NCBI RefSeq assembly: GCF_001428605.1
Contig: NZ_LMID01000016.1
Location: 81,199-145,198 of the forward strand
DNA length: 64,000 bases
From: Sphingomonas sp. Root720
GTDB lineage: Bacteria > Pseudomonadota > Alphaproteobacteria > Sphingomonadales > Sphingomonadaceae
Direction of reading: 5' to 3'
The translations under genes were made by a program, and so were the position numbers. Below the pieces are notes generated by a model that saw nothing but the letters and a program-made list of their open reading frames with translations, was not told the DNA's origin and did not search any database. Positions 46,946 through 55,314 of the stretch are shown here, piece after piece; the first letter of the stretch is position 1; the number at the start of each line of letters is the position of its first letter.

Positions 46946-47209
46946 TCAGGCGGATAGCATGCGCAGGATCGCATCGGGACAGCTGATCCCCACCGCGAGC
47001 AGGATCAGGACCGCCATCGCGCCCCGCACCACGCCCGAGGGCGCGACCGCCGACAGGACGCCGTCCTGGCGGTTCCACAGCAGCGGCAGCGCCAGCAGAC
47101 CCGACAGCAGCATTCCCCAGACGAGCATATCCGGCAAGGCGTTCGCCAGGTGCGCGCGCACCCCGCCCAGCAACATCAGCCATGCCCAGATCCAGCCGAT
47201 CGCACCCAT
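46946..47209 (-). CDS. small hydrophobic membrane protein
   Basis: This 87-aa frame encodes three hydrophobic stretches: IGWIWAWLMLLGGV, DMLVWGMLLSGLLALPLLW and VRGAMAVLILLAVGI. Residue composition and codon use look like a genuine small integral membrane protein. The ATG at 47209 has no strong Shine-Dalgarno. It lies between marR and uvrC on the same strand. No family is recognised. Confidence 0.55.
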   Translation of the reverse strand: MGAIGWIWAWLMLLGGVRAHLANALPDMLVWGMLLSGLLALPLLWNRQDGVLSAVAPSGVVRGAMAVLILLAVGISCPDAILRMLSA

Positions 47210-47266
47210 GGTCGGCGCTCTAGCCGCAGAGCTATGTTGAAATCGTAAATGCCCGCCGAAACCGGA

Positions 47267-47707
47267 TCAGACGATCGAGGCCAGATCGCGCCGCAGCCGA
47301 TCGGCATCGACGCCGGGCATCGCGTGTTCGACCGCCGCATGGGTATCGCACCAGACCGACACCGCCTCCGCCAGCAGCGCCTCCCCCTCCGGCGTAAGCA
47401 GGATATTGCGGCTCCGGCGATCGACCGGATCAACGACGATCCGTGCCAGCCCTCGCCGCTCGAGCGGTTTCAAGGCAGCAGTCAGGGTCGTGCGGTCCAT
47501 GCCGAGCAGGTCGGCAACGGGGCCGATGGCGGGGGGCTGCGGCCGGTTGAGCGACATCAACAGCGAGAATTGCTGATTGGTGAGCCCGAACGGACGCAAT
47601 GCGTCGTCGAACCTGCGGGCCAGCGTCCGGGCCGCGCGCTGGGCATGCAGGCACAGGCAATGATCACGGACGTGCAGCGTGGTTTCGAACGGAACCGGTT
47701 TTGACAT
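47267..47707 (-). CDS. MarR-family transcriptional regulator
   Basis: The 146-aa winged-helix regulator has PFGLTNQQFSLLMSLNRPQPP, VADLLGMDRTTLTAALKPLERRGL as recognition helix and VDPVDRRSRNILLTPEGEALL as wing. Two Cys residues in DHCLCLHAQRAAR near the N-terminus (Cys17, Cys19) resemble the redox-sensing Cys of DUF24/OhrR-like regulators. It is divergent from the DUF899 gene, and a perfect palindrome lies in the 67-nt gap. It probably represses both. Confidence 0.86.
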   Translation of the reverse strand: MSKPVPFETTLHVRDHCLCLHAQRAARTLARRFDDALRPFGLTNQQFSLLMSLNRPQPPAIGPVADLLGMDRTTLTAALKPLERRGLARIVVDPVDRRSRNILLTPEGEALLAEAVSVWCDTHAAVEHAMPGVDADRLRRDLASIV

Positions 47708-47729
47708 GATCTCACTATGTTGATATCAA
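47701..47729 (+). promoter_or_regulatory. predicted DUF899 gene promoter
   Basis: A perfect -35 TTGACA (47701-47706) and a weaker -10 TATCAA (47724-47729) are 17 bp apart. The -35 overlaps the start codon region of marR on the other strand, and the -10 lies inside the palindrome. Confidence 0.5.
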
Positions 47730-47732
47730 CAT
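47717..47732. promoter_or_regulatory. perfect 16-bp palindromic operator
   Basis: ATGTTGATATCAACAT is an exact palindrome, 10 nt upstream of the marR ATG and 43 nt upstream of the DUF899 ATG. It is well placed to block the DUF899 promoter when bound by the MarR dimer. Confidence 0.72.
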
Positions 47733-47774
47733 TATAAATCAAGAAAATCCGAAAAATTCCAAGGAGACAATGCC

Positions 47775-48512
47775 ATGGTGGATCATGCCGTCGTATCCCG
47801 CGAGGACTGGCTGGCCGCCCGCCGCGAGCTGCTGGCGAAGGAGCGGGAAGCGACCCATCTCCGCGACGCGGTGAATGCGGCCCGGCTCGCGCTGCCGTGG
47901 GTCGAGGTCGACAAGAGCTACATGTTCGACACGCCGAACGGCAGACGCAGCCTCGCCGAGCTGTTCGACGGCCGGTCGCAGCTCATCGTCTATCATTTCA
48001 TGCTCGGGCCGGACTGGAAGGCGGGCTGTCCCGGCTGTTCCTTCCTGGCCGATCATTTCGACGGCGCCCTGTCCCATCTCAACCATCATGACGTGACGCT
48101 GACGGCCGTGTCGCGCGGTCCGCTGGCTGCCATCGAAGCCTATAAGACCCGCATGGGATGGCATTTCCCGTGGGTGTCGTCGGCAGGAAGCGATTTCAAC
48201 ATCGACTATCGGGTGTCCTTCTCCGACGAGCAACTCGATAGCGGCTGGGTCGAGTATAATTATGAGCGCTCGAAGGTCGGCGAGCGCGGCGACCATGAGG
48301 AATCGCCCGGGCTCAGCGCCTTCTTCAAGGACGAGGACGGCACCGTCTATCACAGCTATTCGAGCTATGCGCGCGGCTTCGAGGAACTGATCGGCACGCT
48401 GATGATCCTCGATCGCGCGCCCAGGGGGCGCAACGAGACGGGCACGATGAGCTTCGTAAGGCGCCACGACGAATATGAGGATGCACCGCAGGCGGCCCAC
48501 TGCGCCCATTGA
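47775..48512 (+). CDS. DUF899 thioredoxin-like protein
   Basis: The 245-aa protein belongs to the DUF899 family with a thioredoxin-like fold. Landmarks are VSREDWLAARRELLAKEREATHL, LIVYHFMLGPDWKAGCPGCSFLADHFDG with a CPGC redox motif, and FFKDEDGTVYHSYSSYARG. Family members are often next to stress regulators but have no proven reaction. The second of two ATGs after AAGGAG (47775) is in frame. It is divergent from the MarR regulator and probably controlled by it. Confidence 0.87.
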   Translation: MVDHAVVSREDWLAARRELLAKEREATHLRDAVNAARLALPWVEVDKSYMFDTPNGRRSLAELFDGRSQLIVYHFMLGPDWKAGCPGCSFLADHFDGALSHLNHHDVTLTAVSRGPLAAIEAYKTRMGWHFPWVSSAGSDFNIDYRVSFSDEQLDSGWVEYNYERSKVGERGDHEESPGLSAFFKDEDGTVYHSYSSYARGFEELIGTLMILDRAPRGRNETGTMSFVRRHDEYEDAPQAAHCAH

Positions 48513-48536
48513 GGACGCCCCGGGATCACCCAGAAG

Positions 48537-48568
48537 AAAAGGCCCGCCGAGCGATCGGCAGGCCTTTT
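48537..48568. terminator. bidirectional rho-independent terminator
   Basis: AAAA precedes a GGCC-C-GCCG / CGGC-A-GGCC stem with a 6-nt loop, and TTTT follows. The signal works for both the DUF899 gene and the convergent atp operon. Confidence 0.85.
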
Positions 48569-48586
48569 ACCATTCGAGAAAGTCGC

Positions 48587-49204
48587 TCAGAGTTGGACGG
48601 TCCCCAGTCCGGTGATCGCCTCGTCGACCAGGGCCTTGTCGGCCTTGGCGCTGTGGCGCTCCGCGATCAGACTGGAAGCGGCGGCGGTGGCGGCGCTCGC
48701 GGCCTTGGCGCGGACTTCGGCGATCGCGCCGCGCTCGGCGGCGGCGATCTTGTCTTCGGCCATCTTGCCACGACGCTCGATCAGCGCGCTCGCATCCGTG
48801 CGGGCCTTGCTGACGATCGCATCGGCCTCTTCACGGGCGTGCGCCAGCATCTCCTCGGCTTCCTTGGCGGCAGCCTTGGCTTTCGCCTCATATTCGGCCC
48901 TGAGCTTCTCGGCATCGGCGCGAAGAGCTGCGGCCTCGTCGAGATTGGCGCGGATCGACGCGATCTTCTTGTCGAGCGACGAGCCGATGACCGAAGGCAC
49001 TTTCTTCCAGAGCAGGATGACGATGACGAGGATCATCGCCAGCGACACCCAGGCCGTGGCCGTCATGCCGAGCGCCGTCGGATCGACGTGATGCTCCTCG
49101 GTGCCCGCGGCGGCGTGGCCAGCGCTTACATTCTCGGGCAGGCCTTCGAGCGAAGCGGCGTCCGCGAGATTCTCGGCAACCAGCGTGGAGGCGTTTACAG
49201 ACAT
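48587..49204 (-). CDS. atpF: ATP synthase F0 subunit b
   Basis: The 205-aa stator subunit has a 45-residue N-terminal extension and one span (about 50-68: TAWVSLAMILVIVILLW). A long charged helix (about 75-190) follows, with ARTDASALIERRGKMAEDKIAAAERGAI. It forms the peripheral stalk heterodimer with the b' subunit encoded 13 nt upstream. GGAGA precedes the ATG. It is the last gene of the F0 operon. Confidence 0.92.
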   Translation of the reverse strand: MSVNASTLVAENLADAASLEGLPENVSAGHAAAGTEEHHVDPTALGMTATAWVSLAMILVIVILLWKKVPSVIGSSLDKKIASIRANLDEAAALRADAEKLRAEYEAKAKAAAKEAEEMLAHAREEADAIVSKARTDASALIERRGKMAEDKIAAAERGAIAEVRAKAASAATAAASSLIAERHSAKADKALVDEAITGLGTVQL

Positions 49205-49217
49205 TCGACGTCTCCGT

Positions 49218-49709
49218 TCAGGCGGCCAGCGCGGCCTTGACCGCACCTTCGGCGGCGGAAGTATCCACCTCGATACCCGAAACCTTGGCAACGATCTCCC
49301 GCGCGGCCTCGGCGGCCACGTTCTCGATCTCGGCAAGCGCCTTGGCTTGCGCCGCCTTCAGCGCCGCGTCGGCCTCTGCCGCTTTGGTCGCCAGTTCGGC
49401 ATCGGCCGCCTTGACGCGCTTCTCCGCCTCGGCGTTGCCAGCCGATTTGGCATCCTGCGTCGCCTTCAGAGCCGCGGCACGAGCTTCCTCGATCCGGGCC
49501 CGATAGGCCGCTTCGGTCTCGTCGGCCTTGGCACGGGCGGCTTCGGCAGCGGCGAGATCGGAGGCGATCTTCTGGTCGCGCGCGTCGACGGTGGCTTCGA
49601 TCTTCGGCAGCATCCCCTTCCCGATCACGAAATAGATCAGGCCGAAGACGATCAGCAGCCAGAAGATCTGCGAAGCATAGGTCGCGGCGATCTGGGCGAT
49701 CTGAGGCAT
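49218..49709 (-). CDS. ATP synthase F0 subunit b'
   Basis: The 163-aa protein has an N-terminal span (about 10-30: TYASQIFWLLIVFGLIYFVI) directly followed by GKGMLPKIEATVDARDQKI, the hallmark opening of b'. The rest is a single Ala-rich helix. AGGAA precedes the ATG. It occupies the usual alphaproteobacterial slot between c and b. Confidence 0.92.
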   Translation of the reverse strand: MPQIAQIAATYASQIFWLLIVFGLIYFVIGKGMLPKIEATVDARDQKIASDLAAAEAARAKADETEAAYRARIEEARAAALKATQDAKSAGNAEAEKRVKAADAELATKAAEADAALKAAQAKALAEIENVAAEAAREIVAKVSGIEVDTSAAEGAVKAALAA

Positions 49710-49770
49710 CGTTGCTTCCTGTTGGCGTTGCAGTCCGGGGGCTGGCCGCGACCAGCCCCGCAACCGACTG

Positions 49771-49998
49771 TTAGGCGACGAACAGCAGGATCATCGCGAC
49801 GACGAACGCCAGCAGACCGAGAAGCTCGGCGGCGGCGAAGCCGATGAAGAGGCGGCCCTGCTGGCCGTCGGCAGCGGCCGGGTTGCGCAGCGCGGACTCG
49901 AGGAACGAGCCGAACACGTTACCCACGCCGAGCGCGGCCATGCCCACGCCGATGGCGGCCAGACCGGCACCGATCAGCTTTGCGGCTTCTGCGTCCAT
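49771..49998 (-). CDS. atpE: ATP synthase F0 subunit c
   Basis: The 75-aa rotor subunit is a two-helix hairpin. Helix 1 is GAGLAAIGVGMAALGVGNVFG; the polar loop reads NPAAADGQQGRL. Helix 2 contains the proton-binding Glu58 in FAAAELLGLLAF. The residues around the site fit a proton-type ring. AAGGAG precedes the ATG. Confidence 0.97.
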   Translation of the reverse strand: MDAEAAKLIGAGLAAIGVGMAALGVGNVFGSFLESALRNPAAADGQQGRLFIGFAAAELLGLLAFVVAMILLFVA

Positions 49999-50044
49999 GA
50001 TAAACTCCTTAGCGTTGAATAGTTGATGGTTGTTGCAGTTGAAC

Positions 50045-50830
50045 TCAGTGCAGGTTGATCGCGTCGTTGAGGTACAGCGACGTCAACAGAGCGAACACGT
50101 AAGCCTGGATGGCGCACACCAGCAGTTCGAGCAGGGTGATGCCGATCATCAGGATGAAGCTGGGGATCGAGACGATCGCCACGGTCAGCGCGCCGGCGTT
50201 GATGCCGTTGATCACGAAGCCCGCGAGCACCTTCATCAGGATGTGCCCCGCGGTCATCGCGACGAACAGTCGCAGACCCAGCGAGAAGGGGCGGATGAGG
50301 AAGGAGAACAGCTCGATCACGAAGATCATCGGGATCATGTAGCCGGGCGTGCCGTGCGGCACGAACAGCGAGAAGAAGTGGAAGCCATGCCGCCAGAAGC
50401 CGACGACCAGCACGATCGCGAAGCTGATCACGGCGAGCACGCCGGTGATCGTCAGGTGGCTCGTCACGGTGAAGGGGTGAACGCCGACGACACCGGTCGG
50501 CATCATCCCCATGATGTTCGCGATCAGGATGAACATGAACAGCGAGAAGACATAGGGCGTGAACTTCTTGCCCTCGGGCCCGATGTTCGTCGCCATCATG
50601 CTGGAGATGAAGCCGGTGAAGCTCTCCACAGCGGCCTGCCAGCGGCCGGGCACGAGTTCGCGCTTCATGCCGCCGACCATGAACAGCAGCAATGCCGCCA
50701 GCGTCACCACCATCCACATCGCGGAATTGGTGAAAGCGACGTTATGGCCCGCAATCGCCCACTCCTTACCGAACAACGGTTCGATCAGGAACTGGTGCAT
50801 CGGATCGATCTTGCCCGATTCGGCTGCCAC
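50045..50830 (-). CDS. atpB: ATP synthase F0 subunit a
   Basis: The 261-aa stator channel subunit has five or six spans. The essential Arg is in FSLGLRLFVAMTAGHIL near residue 190. NIMGMMP and PSFILMIGITLLELLVCAIQAYVFALL are typical. The start is GTG with AAGG upstream; an ATG at codon 11 would be the alternative. It is the second gene of the operon. Confidence 0.96.
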   Translation of the reverse strand: MAAESGKIDPMHQFLIEPLFGKEWAIAGHNVAFTNSAMWMVVTLAALLLFMVGGMKRELVPGRWQAAVESFTGFISSMMATNIGPEGKKFTPYVFSLFMFILIANIMGMMPTGVVGVHPFTVTSHLTITGVLAVISFAIVLVVGFWRHGFHFFSLFVPHGTPGYMIPMIFVIELFSFLIRPFSLGLRLFVAMTAGHILMKVLAGFVINGINAGALTVAIVSIPSFILMIGITLLELLVCAIQAYVFALLTSLYLNDAINLH

Positions 50831-50869
50831 GCTTGCCTTACCCCTGCTTATGCCAAAAGCGTCCGGAAG

Positions 50870-51190
50870 CTATTCCGGGCGCTCCTGAGAAATCCGTATG
50901 ATGTTCCTGAAGGCGACGGCGATTCCGAGGAACAGCATCACCAAAAGGAGCCAGGGCTTGGTTCCGAGCCAGCGATCGAAGCACCAGCCCAGCAAACTTC
51001 CACCGACGATCCCCGCGATCAGTTCGGCCAGCACGCGATTACCCTGGGAATATCCCTTCTCGGGCTTTTTGTGCGCGCTCGCCGTCCTGACCCTTTCCGC
51101 ATCCTGGGCCGCCTGCAACCGCTCGTCGAGCGATGTCAGGCGCCGATCCCCGACGCTTTCCGGGTCCTGTCCGGGATCTTCCGTCGTCAT
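50870..51190 (-). CDS. atpI: ATP synthase assembly protein AtpI
   Basis: The 106-aa protein has a polar N-terminus and two spans (about 55-73 and 80-97), with GIVGGSLLGWCFDRWLGTKPW and LFLGIAVAFRNI. These match AtpI/AtpQ-type assembly factors for the c-ring. It leads the F0 operon. GGAGAGG precedes the ATG. Confidence 0.92.
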   Translation of the reverse strand: MTTEDPGQDPESVGDRRLTSLDERLQAAQDAERVRTASAHKKPEKGYSQGNRVLAELIAGIVGGSLLGWCFDRWLGTKPWLLLVMLFLGIAVAFRNIIRISQERPE

Positions 51191-51287
51191 GCCGCCACCT
51201 CTCCCTTCGCCGGGAGGATGACATCATGCCAACGAGCGACCCCGCCAAGGCGAGGCCCCTTTAGGAAGGGGGGTCCCCCGAGTCAAC

Positions 51288-51320
51288 AACGGTGACGGCC
51301 GAGGCCGGCAGGTCACCGTT
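51288..51320. terminator. terminator of the ydbH operon
   Basis: AACGGTGAC (51288-51296) and GTCACCGTT (51312-51320) form a 9-bp stem; an inner GGCC-GA-GGCC adds to it. It lies just past the ydbL stop on the minus strand, followed by a T-rich GTTGTTGACT. Confidence 0.6.
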
Positions 51321-51331
51321 ACAGCGCTCGC

Positions 51332-51709
51332 TTACCCGCAATAATCGGGCGTGATCGCTTCCGAGCCGTTACGCTTGCGCCAGCCGCCATCCTTGAGCCT
51401 GTAGGCCTGACCGGGCTTGACGGCCCGCAGCGTCTGGCAGGCGGTGGTCTGGGCGAACTGGTCGACCGTCACGTTGCGGGCGGCGGCGATCTGGGTGTAG
51501 CCGGCGCGGCGCTTGATGTTGATCGCATCGACCGCCGCCTTGAGGTCGGCCGATGGTGACGACACGAAGCCGAGATAACCATCCCACTGCTCGCCGACCG
51601 TCCCTCCGCTGAGGGCCTGTTCGACGATCGGATCCGCAGCGAGCGCGGGAGCGCCCGCGAGGGCCAGCGCCGCGGCGGCGATCATGACGGTCCTGGACAT
51701 GCTCATCAT
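51332..51709 (-). CDS. ydbL: YdbL-like periplasmic protein
   Basis: The 125-aa protein of the YdbL/DUF1318 family starts with a signal peptide (TVMIAAAALALAGAPALAA). The mature part has GTVGEQWDGYLGFV, VDAINIKRRAGYTQIAAARNVTVDQFA and a late VKPGQAYRLKDGGWRKR. In E. coli, YdbL modulates YdbH and YnbE. The ATG overlaps the ynbE stop by 4 nt. Confidence 0.9.
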   Translation of the reverse strand: MMSMSRTVMIAAAALALAGAPALAADPIVEQALSGGTVGEQWDGYLGFVSSPSADLKAAVDAINIKRRAGYTQIAAARNVTVDQFAQTTACQTLRAVKPGQAYRLKDGGWRKRNGSEAITPDYCG

Positions 51710-51903
51710 TGCGGAAACAGCTCCGGGTTGTTGGAGATGAAGTCCTCGGCATCCTTCTGGAGCCGAACCACCACCTCCTGCTTGACATTGACGTTCAGGT
51801 TGATCTCGATCGGCTTGTCGGGCGCCGCGATCTGGATGCAGCCGGGCAGCATCAGCATCATGGGCGCCAAGGCACCGACCGGGGCGAACTTCATCCTCTT
51901 CAT
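51706..51903 (-). CDS. ynbE: YnbE-like lipoprotein
   Basis: The 65-aa lipoprotein has a short signal with lipobox LPGC, then IQIAAPDKPIEINLNVNVKQEVVVRL, the family core. YnbE docks to the C-terminus of YdbH at the outer membrane, extending its lipid-conducting groove. The 4-nt overlap with ydbL indicates coupling. Confidence 0.9.
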   Translation of the reverse strand: MKRMKFAPVGALAPMMLMLPGCIQIAAPDKPIEINLNVNVKQEVVVRLQKDAEDFISNNPELFPQ

Positions 51904-51967
51904 CGCCTGAGGCTCGCACCGCAACGCTTCATCGTCAATCTCGGGATATTCATCGCAGGCTCTCGCT

Positions 51968-54900
51968 TTACCTTGGCTGAATGGGGGGCACCGCCGACGG
52001 CGGCGCCGTGGGAGGTTGGGTCGCCTGCATCGCTCCGCTGGTGCTGTTGCGCAGCACGATCGAGGGATCGACGAAGGTCTGCGCCGAATTGACGAGCCCT
52101 CGGAACGGCGCGGTGATCGTGATCTTGAAGCGGAAAGGCAGCCGCGTGACCGGCGCGAGCAGGCGGCCGACGATGCCACCGTTCCTCGCGGTTTCCTGCG
52201 GCTTGTCGTTGGTCCCGTCGAAGCGGACCTGGCTGACGATCTCGCCGTCGAGGCTGCCGTTGAGGTCGACGGTCAGCCGGTCGTAACGCATCGACTTGAG
52301 CGCATCGAAGGCGATCCGTGCCATACGGCCCAGATCGGCGTTGGTGACGTCGCCGACATAGGAGAGCGTCCCCCCGCCCGGACGGACACTCAACAGGCCA
52401 TTCTCGATCCGCCCGCCCTGCATGTCGAAAACGATCGGCAGAACGCCGTCGAACTTGCCGGTGACGGCTATATTCTTGAACTCGAGCTGCTGGACGAAGG
52501 TCGCGGCATCGAGCCCGTTGATTCGGAAGGTGAGCCGCCGCGCGACCGGCTGCGCCATATCCAGCACGGTCGGCTCCAGCGCCAGCGAGCCCCCCGCGAA
52601 AGGCCAGCTTCCGTCGCTGACCGCCAGCTTGCGCTCGGGCAGGATGCGATAGTGGATGATGCCGTCAGTGACGGCGATGCCAGGATTGACCTCGGCGATG
52701 GTGACCACCTGGTCGGGCGCGGTAACGAGGCCGAGCAGATCGGTGAAACGGATCGTGCCCTTGAGGCCTGTGACCGGACCGAAGGCTGCGGCGAGGTTGA
52801 GCCCGTCGGTCCTGAACTCGCCATCGCTCGTGACATTCCCGTCGGCCCAGCGGATCCGCCCCTGTCCGTTCACGGTGCCGAAGACATTGGCGATCATGCC
52901 CAGGGTCAACGGCGTCACCGCTTCGGGCTGCAGCGCCTGACCGAAGCGGAGCCGGTCGACGTCGAGCACGGCATCGCCGGTGCCACGCGACAGATCGTGC
53001 CTGACCGTGACACGCGAGACCGGCTGGTGCGAACGCGGCTCGCGCAAGGTCGCGGTCGCGCCGATCCGGCCGTCTTGAAGCGTCAGCCGGACGTCATCGG
53101 CCACCAGGGGATGGAAGCGCGGCGATTCGGTTTCCGCATCGGCCACCCGGATGCCCCCGTCGAGGTCGAGACGACCGCCCGCAAGCGCCCATTGCCCCCC
53201 GCCTTCTGACAGCAACAGAGGTACTGCGGCGAGCTTCCCCGCCATTCCCTCGAACCGGCCGCCAAATCCTTGCGGACCGATCTTGCCGTCCAGCGCGGCA
53301 ACATCCAGGCGCGTCGGATTGGCGGGATCGCCGAGGCGGACGGCGAGGTCGCCGACGCGGAAGCCCGGTCGCGCTACCGCGACGTCGATCGAACGGGCGG
53401 TCATCGTCAGCGGCTGATCGCCCACCCTACCCCGCAGGCGCGGCGTGGCGATCCGCGCCCCACCGAAGATTCGCCCCGCCGACGTCCGGCCGACCAGCGC
53501 CCCGCCAACCGGGCAGAGCGGCAGGCTCGATCGACCGATCACCGTCCCGGCGATGACCAGCCGGTCGAAGCCCAGCGGCGCACAGCTTCGGTTGAGCGCG
53601 AAGCCCCCCTTCCCGTCGACGGCCAGTTCGATCGGCAGGTCGAGTCCTTCGACGCGCCCATCGGCCAGCGGCCCATCCATCGTCACGCGGGTCGAGACCA
53701 GCGTCTGGCCGCCACGGCCGGGTCCGAAACGGATCGGCGCGAGCGCGAGGCGCGCGTTTCCGGCCACATAGGGCGCGATGGTCGCGGATCCGGTCAGCGG
53801 CGCGCCGGGCACCGCCTGTCGCAGGCTGATCACCGCGCTGGGCATTCCTCCGCCCGACAATTCCGCACTGGCATTCGCCGCCAGCCCTCCATGGGGCCAG
53901 CGCCAGCCGAGACCTTCGGACTGTTCGGAACGAACCAGCAGATGGGCGCCGCTCGCAGCGACGAGATCGAGACGCCTGATCCGCAGCGCGCCGCCCCGCG
54001 GCGTCTGGCCGAGGGCGAAGGCGGCCGATCCGTCGAGACGGCGACCCGCCTGCCGCAGGGCATTGCCCCATGCGGCCAGGATCGGCCCCGCCGGCGTCGA
54101 TTCGGCGGCCGCAAGGTTGCCGGCGATGCCGTCGAGCGTCGCCGGATCGACCCGCGCACCCGCCAGCCGCACGTCGCCATCGATCGAGAAACCACTTGTC
54201 CGCGGATCGATGGCGTAGTCGGCTGCGACGGTCAGCCGCTCGACACCCCATCCACCCGATACGACCCGTTCGGCGGCCAGCCGTGCCTTGCCGGAGACGC
54301 GTTCGGACGAGGCATCGAAATCGATCGGCCCGACCAGCCGGCCGATGGTCGCCCCTCCGGCCGCAATGCTGCCGTCGACCAGCGCCAGCCGGCCGCTCCA
54401 GCGGGTCAGGTCGCTCCGGCCCTTCGCCTCGATCGCGAGCCGCGGCGCGGTGACGGTCGCCCCCGGACAGCGGATATCGCCCGCCGCAGCGGTACCCCGC
54501 ACCGCCGGACGCCCGCCGTCGATCTGCAAGCCGAGACGCGCCGTCGCTCCGCGTGCGTCGCAACCGCCCCCCGCCAGCCGGTCGCTACCCAGCGACAGCG
54601 TGCCGCGGAAACCATCCTTCAGATTGCCGCCGCCGTCGAGCGTCGCATGGACCAGCCCCTGCGGCGTCGCGATATCGGCCTGCATCGATCGCGCCGTCAG
54701 GATCACGTCAGGCAGCGCGAACGGCTGATCGCCCCCGGCTTTCGGCAGCAGCCGATCGATCGTGCCCAAGGACAGCTTGCCGTCCAGCAATCGCCCGCGC
54801 AGCCGCACGCCGCCCGCGTCGACGGCATGGACGCTCACCCCCGCAAGGCCGATCGTCAGCTCGATTTCCGCCCAGTCGGCGGTCAGGTCGGGTGCGCGCG

Positions 54901-55120
54901 GATCGCCGATGCGGATCGCCTCGATCCGATGGCTGCGGATGCCGATATGCGCGAGCCGATAGCTCGCCGGCACGCCGCGCGCGCGCAGCGCGTCGTCGAT
55001 ATAGGATGCCGCGATCGGCATCCGCTCGCTCCACAGCCAGGCCGCCCCGCCGGCGATCAGCACGGCTCCCGCGCCGGCGAGGATCAGCGGGCGGGACGGT
55101 CGACGGGAAGCATCCTCCAT
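51968..55120 (-). CDS. ydbH: YdbH-type AsmA-like phospholipid transport protein
   Basis: The 1050-aa protein has one N-terminal span (about 14-32), then a long series of beta-strands of the AsmA/TamB-like repeat fold. With TamB and YhdP, YdbH moves phospholipids from the inner to the outer membrane. The C-terminal region has FDGVLPIVFDMQGGRIENG, LSVRPGGGTLSYVGDV and the family tail RFDGTNDKPQETARNGGIVGRLL. A GTG 12 codons upstream is possible as start; ATG 55120 lacks a strong Shine-Dalgarno. Gene order ydbH-ynbE-ydbL matches E. coli. Confidence 0.88.
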   Translation of the reverse strand: MEDASRRPSRPLILAGAGAVLIAGGAAWLWSERMPIAASYIDDALRARGVPASYRLAHIGIRSHRIEAIRIGDPRAPDLTADWAEIELTIGLAGVSVHAVDAGGVRLRGRLLDGKLSLGTIDRLLPKAGGDQPFALPDVILTARSMQADIATPQGLVHATLDGGGNLKDGFRGTLSLGSDRLAGGGCDARGATARLGLQIDGGRPAVRGTAAAGDIRCPGATVTAPRLAIEAKGRSDLTRWSGRLALVDGSIAAGGATIGRLVGPIDFDASSERVSGKARLAAERVVSGGWGVERLTVAADYAIDPRTSGFSIDGDVRLAGARVDPATLDGIAGNLAAAESTPAGPILAAWGNALRQAGRRLDGSAAFALGQTPRGGALRIRRLDLVAASGAHLLVRSEQSEGLGWRWPHGGLAANASAELSGGGMPSAVISLRQAVPGAPLTGSATIAPYVAGNARLALAPIRFGPGRGGQTLVSTRVTMDGPLADGRVEGLDLPIELAVDGKGGFALNRSCAPLGFDRLVIAGTVIGRSSLPLCPVGGALVGRTSAGRIFGGARIATPRLRGRVGDQPLTMTARSIDVAVARPGFRVGDLAVRLGDPANPTRLDVAALDGKIGPQGFGGRFEGMAGKLAAVPLLLSEGGGQWALAGGRLDLDGGIRVADAETESPRFHPLVADDVRLTLQDGRIGATATLREPRSHQPVSRVTVRHDLSRGTGDAVLDVDRLRFGQALQPEAVTPLTLGMIANVFGTVNGQGRIRWADGNVTSDGEFRTDGLNLAAAFGPVTGLKGTIRFTDLLGLVTAPDQVVTIAEVNPGIAVTDGIIHYRILPERKLAVSDGSWPFAGGSLALEPTVLDMAQPVARRLTFRINGLDAATFVQQLEFKNIAVTGKFDGVLPIVFDMQGGRIENGLLSVRPGGGTLSYVGDVTNADLGRMARIAFDALKSMRYDRLTVDLNGSLDGEIVSQVRFDGTNDKPQETARNGGIVGRLLAPVTRLPFRFKITITAPFRGLVNSAQTFVDPSIVLRNSTSGAMQATQPPTAPPSAVPPIQPR

Positions 55121-55314
55121 GGGCGCAGGCTTAACGGTTCGATCCGCCCGCGTCACCCCGGAGGAAACGAGCCCTCCTGCCCGGCCCGCCGCTCGATCCT
55201 TTTCCGGAGAACATGGTTAACCAACCCTCAACGCTTCGGGCCTATCCCTCGACGATACCGAAACTTGCGCCAGGGGCGGCCGGTTCCGGCGACCGGCGGC
55301 CGTGGAGATTCCGA
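55121..55314. other. divergent intergenic region
   Basis: The 194-nt gap holds the promoters of ydbH and of the methyltransferase/repeat gene. A GGTTAACC palindrome lies at 55215-55222. An ATG at 55213 opens the same frame as the downstream gene but has poorly spaced GGAG and a non-homologous extension. No other element is clear. Confidence 0.35.

Noticed and set aside
44915..46957. 680-aa plus-strand frame opposite uvrC
   Set aside because: It lacks motifs and a ribosome-binding site, and uvrC on the other strand is unmistakable.
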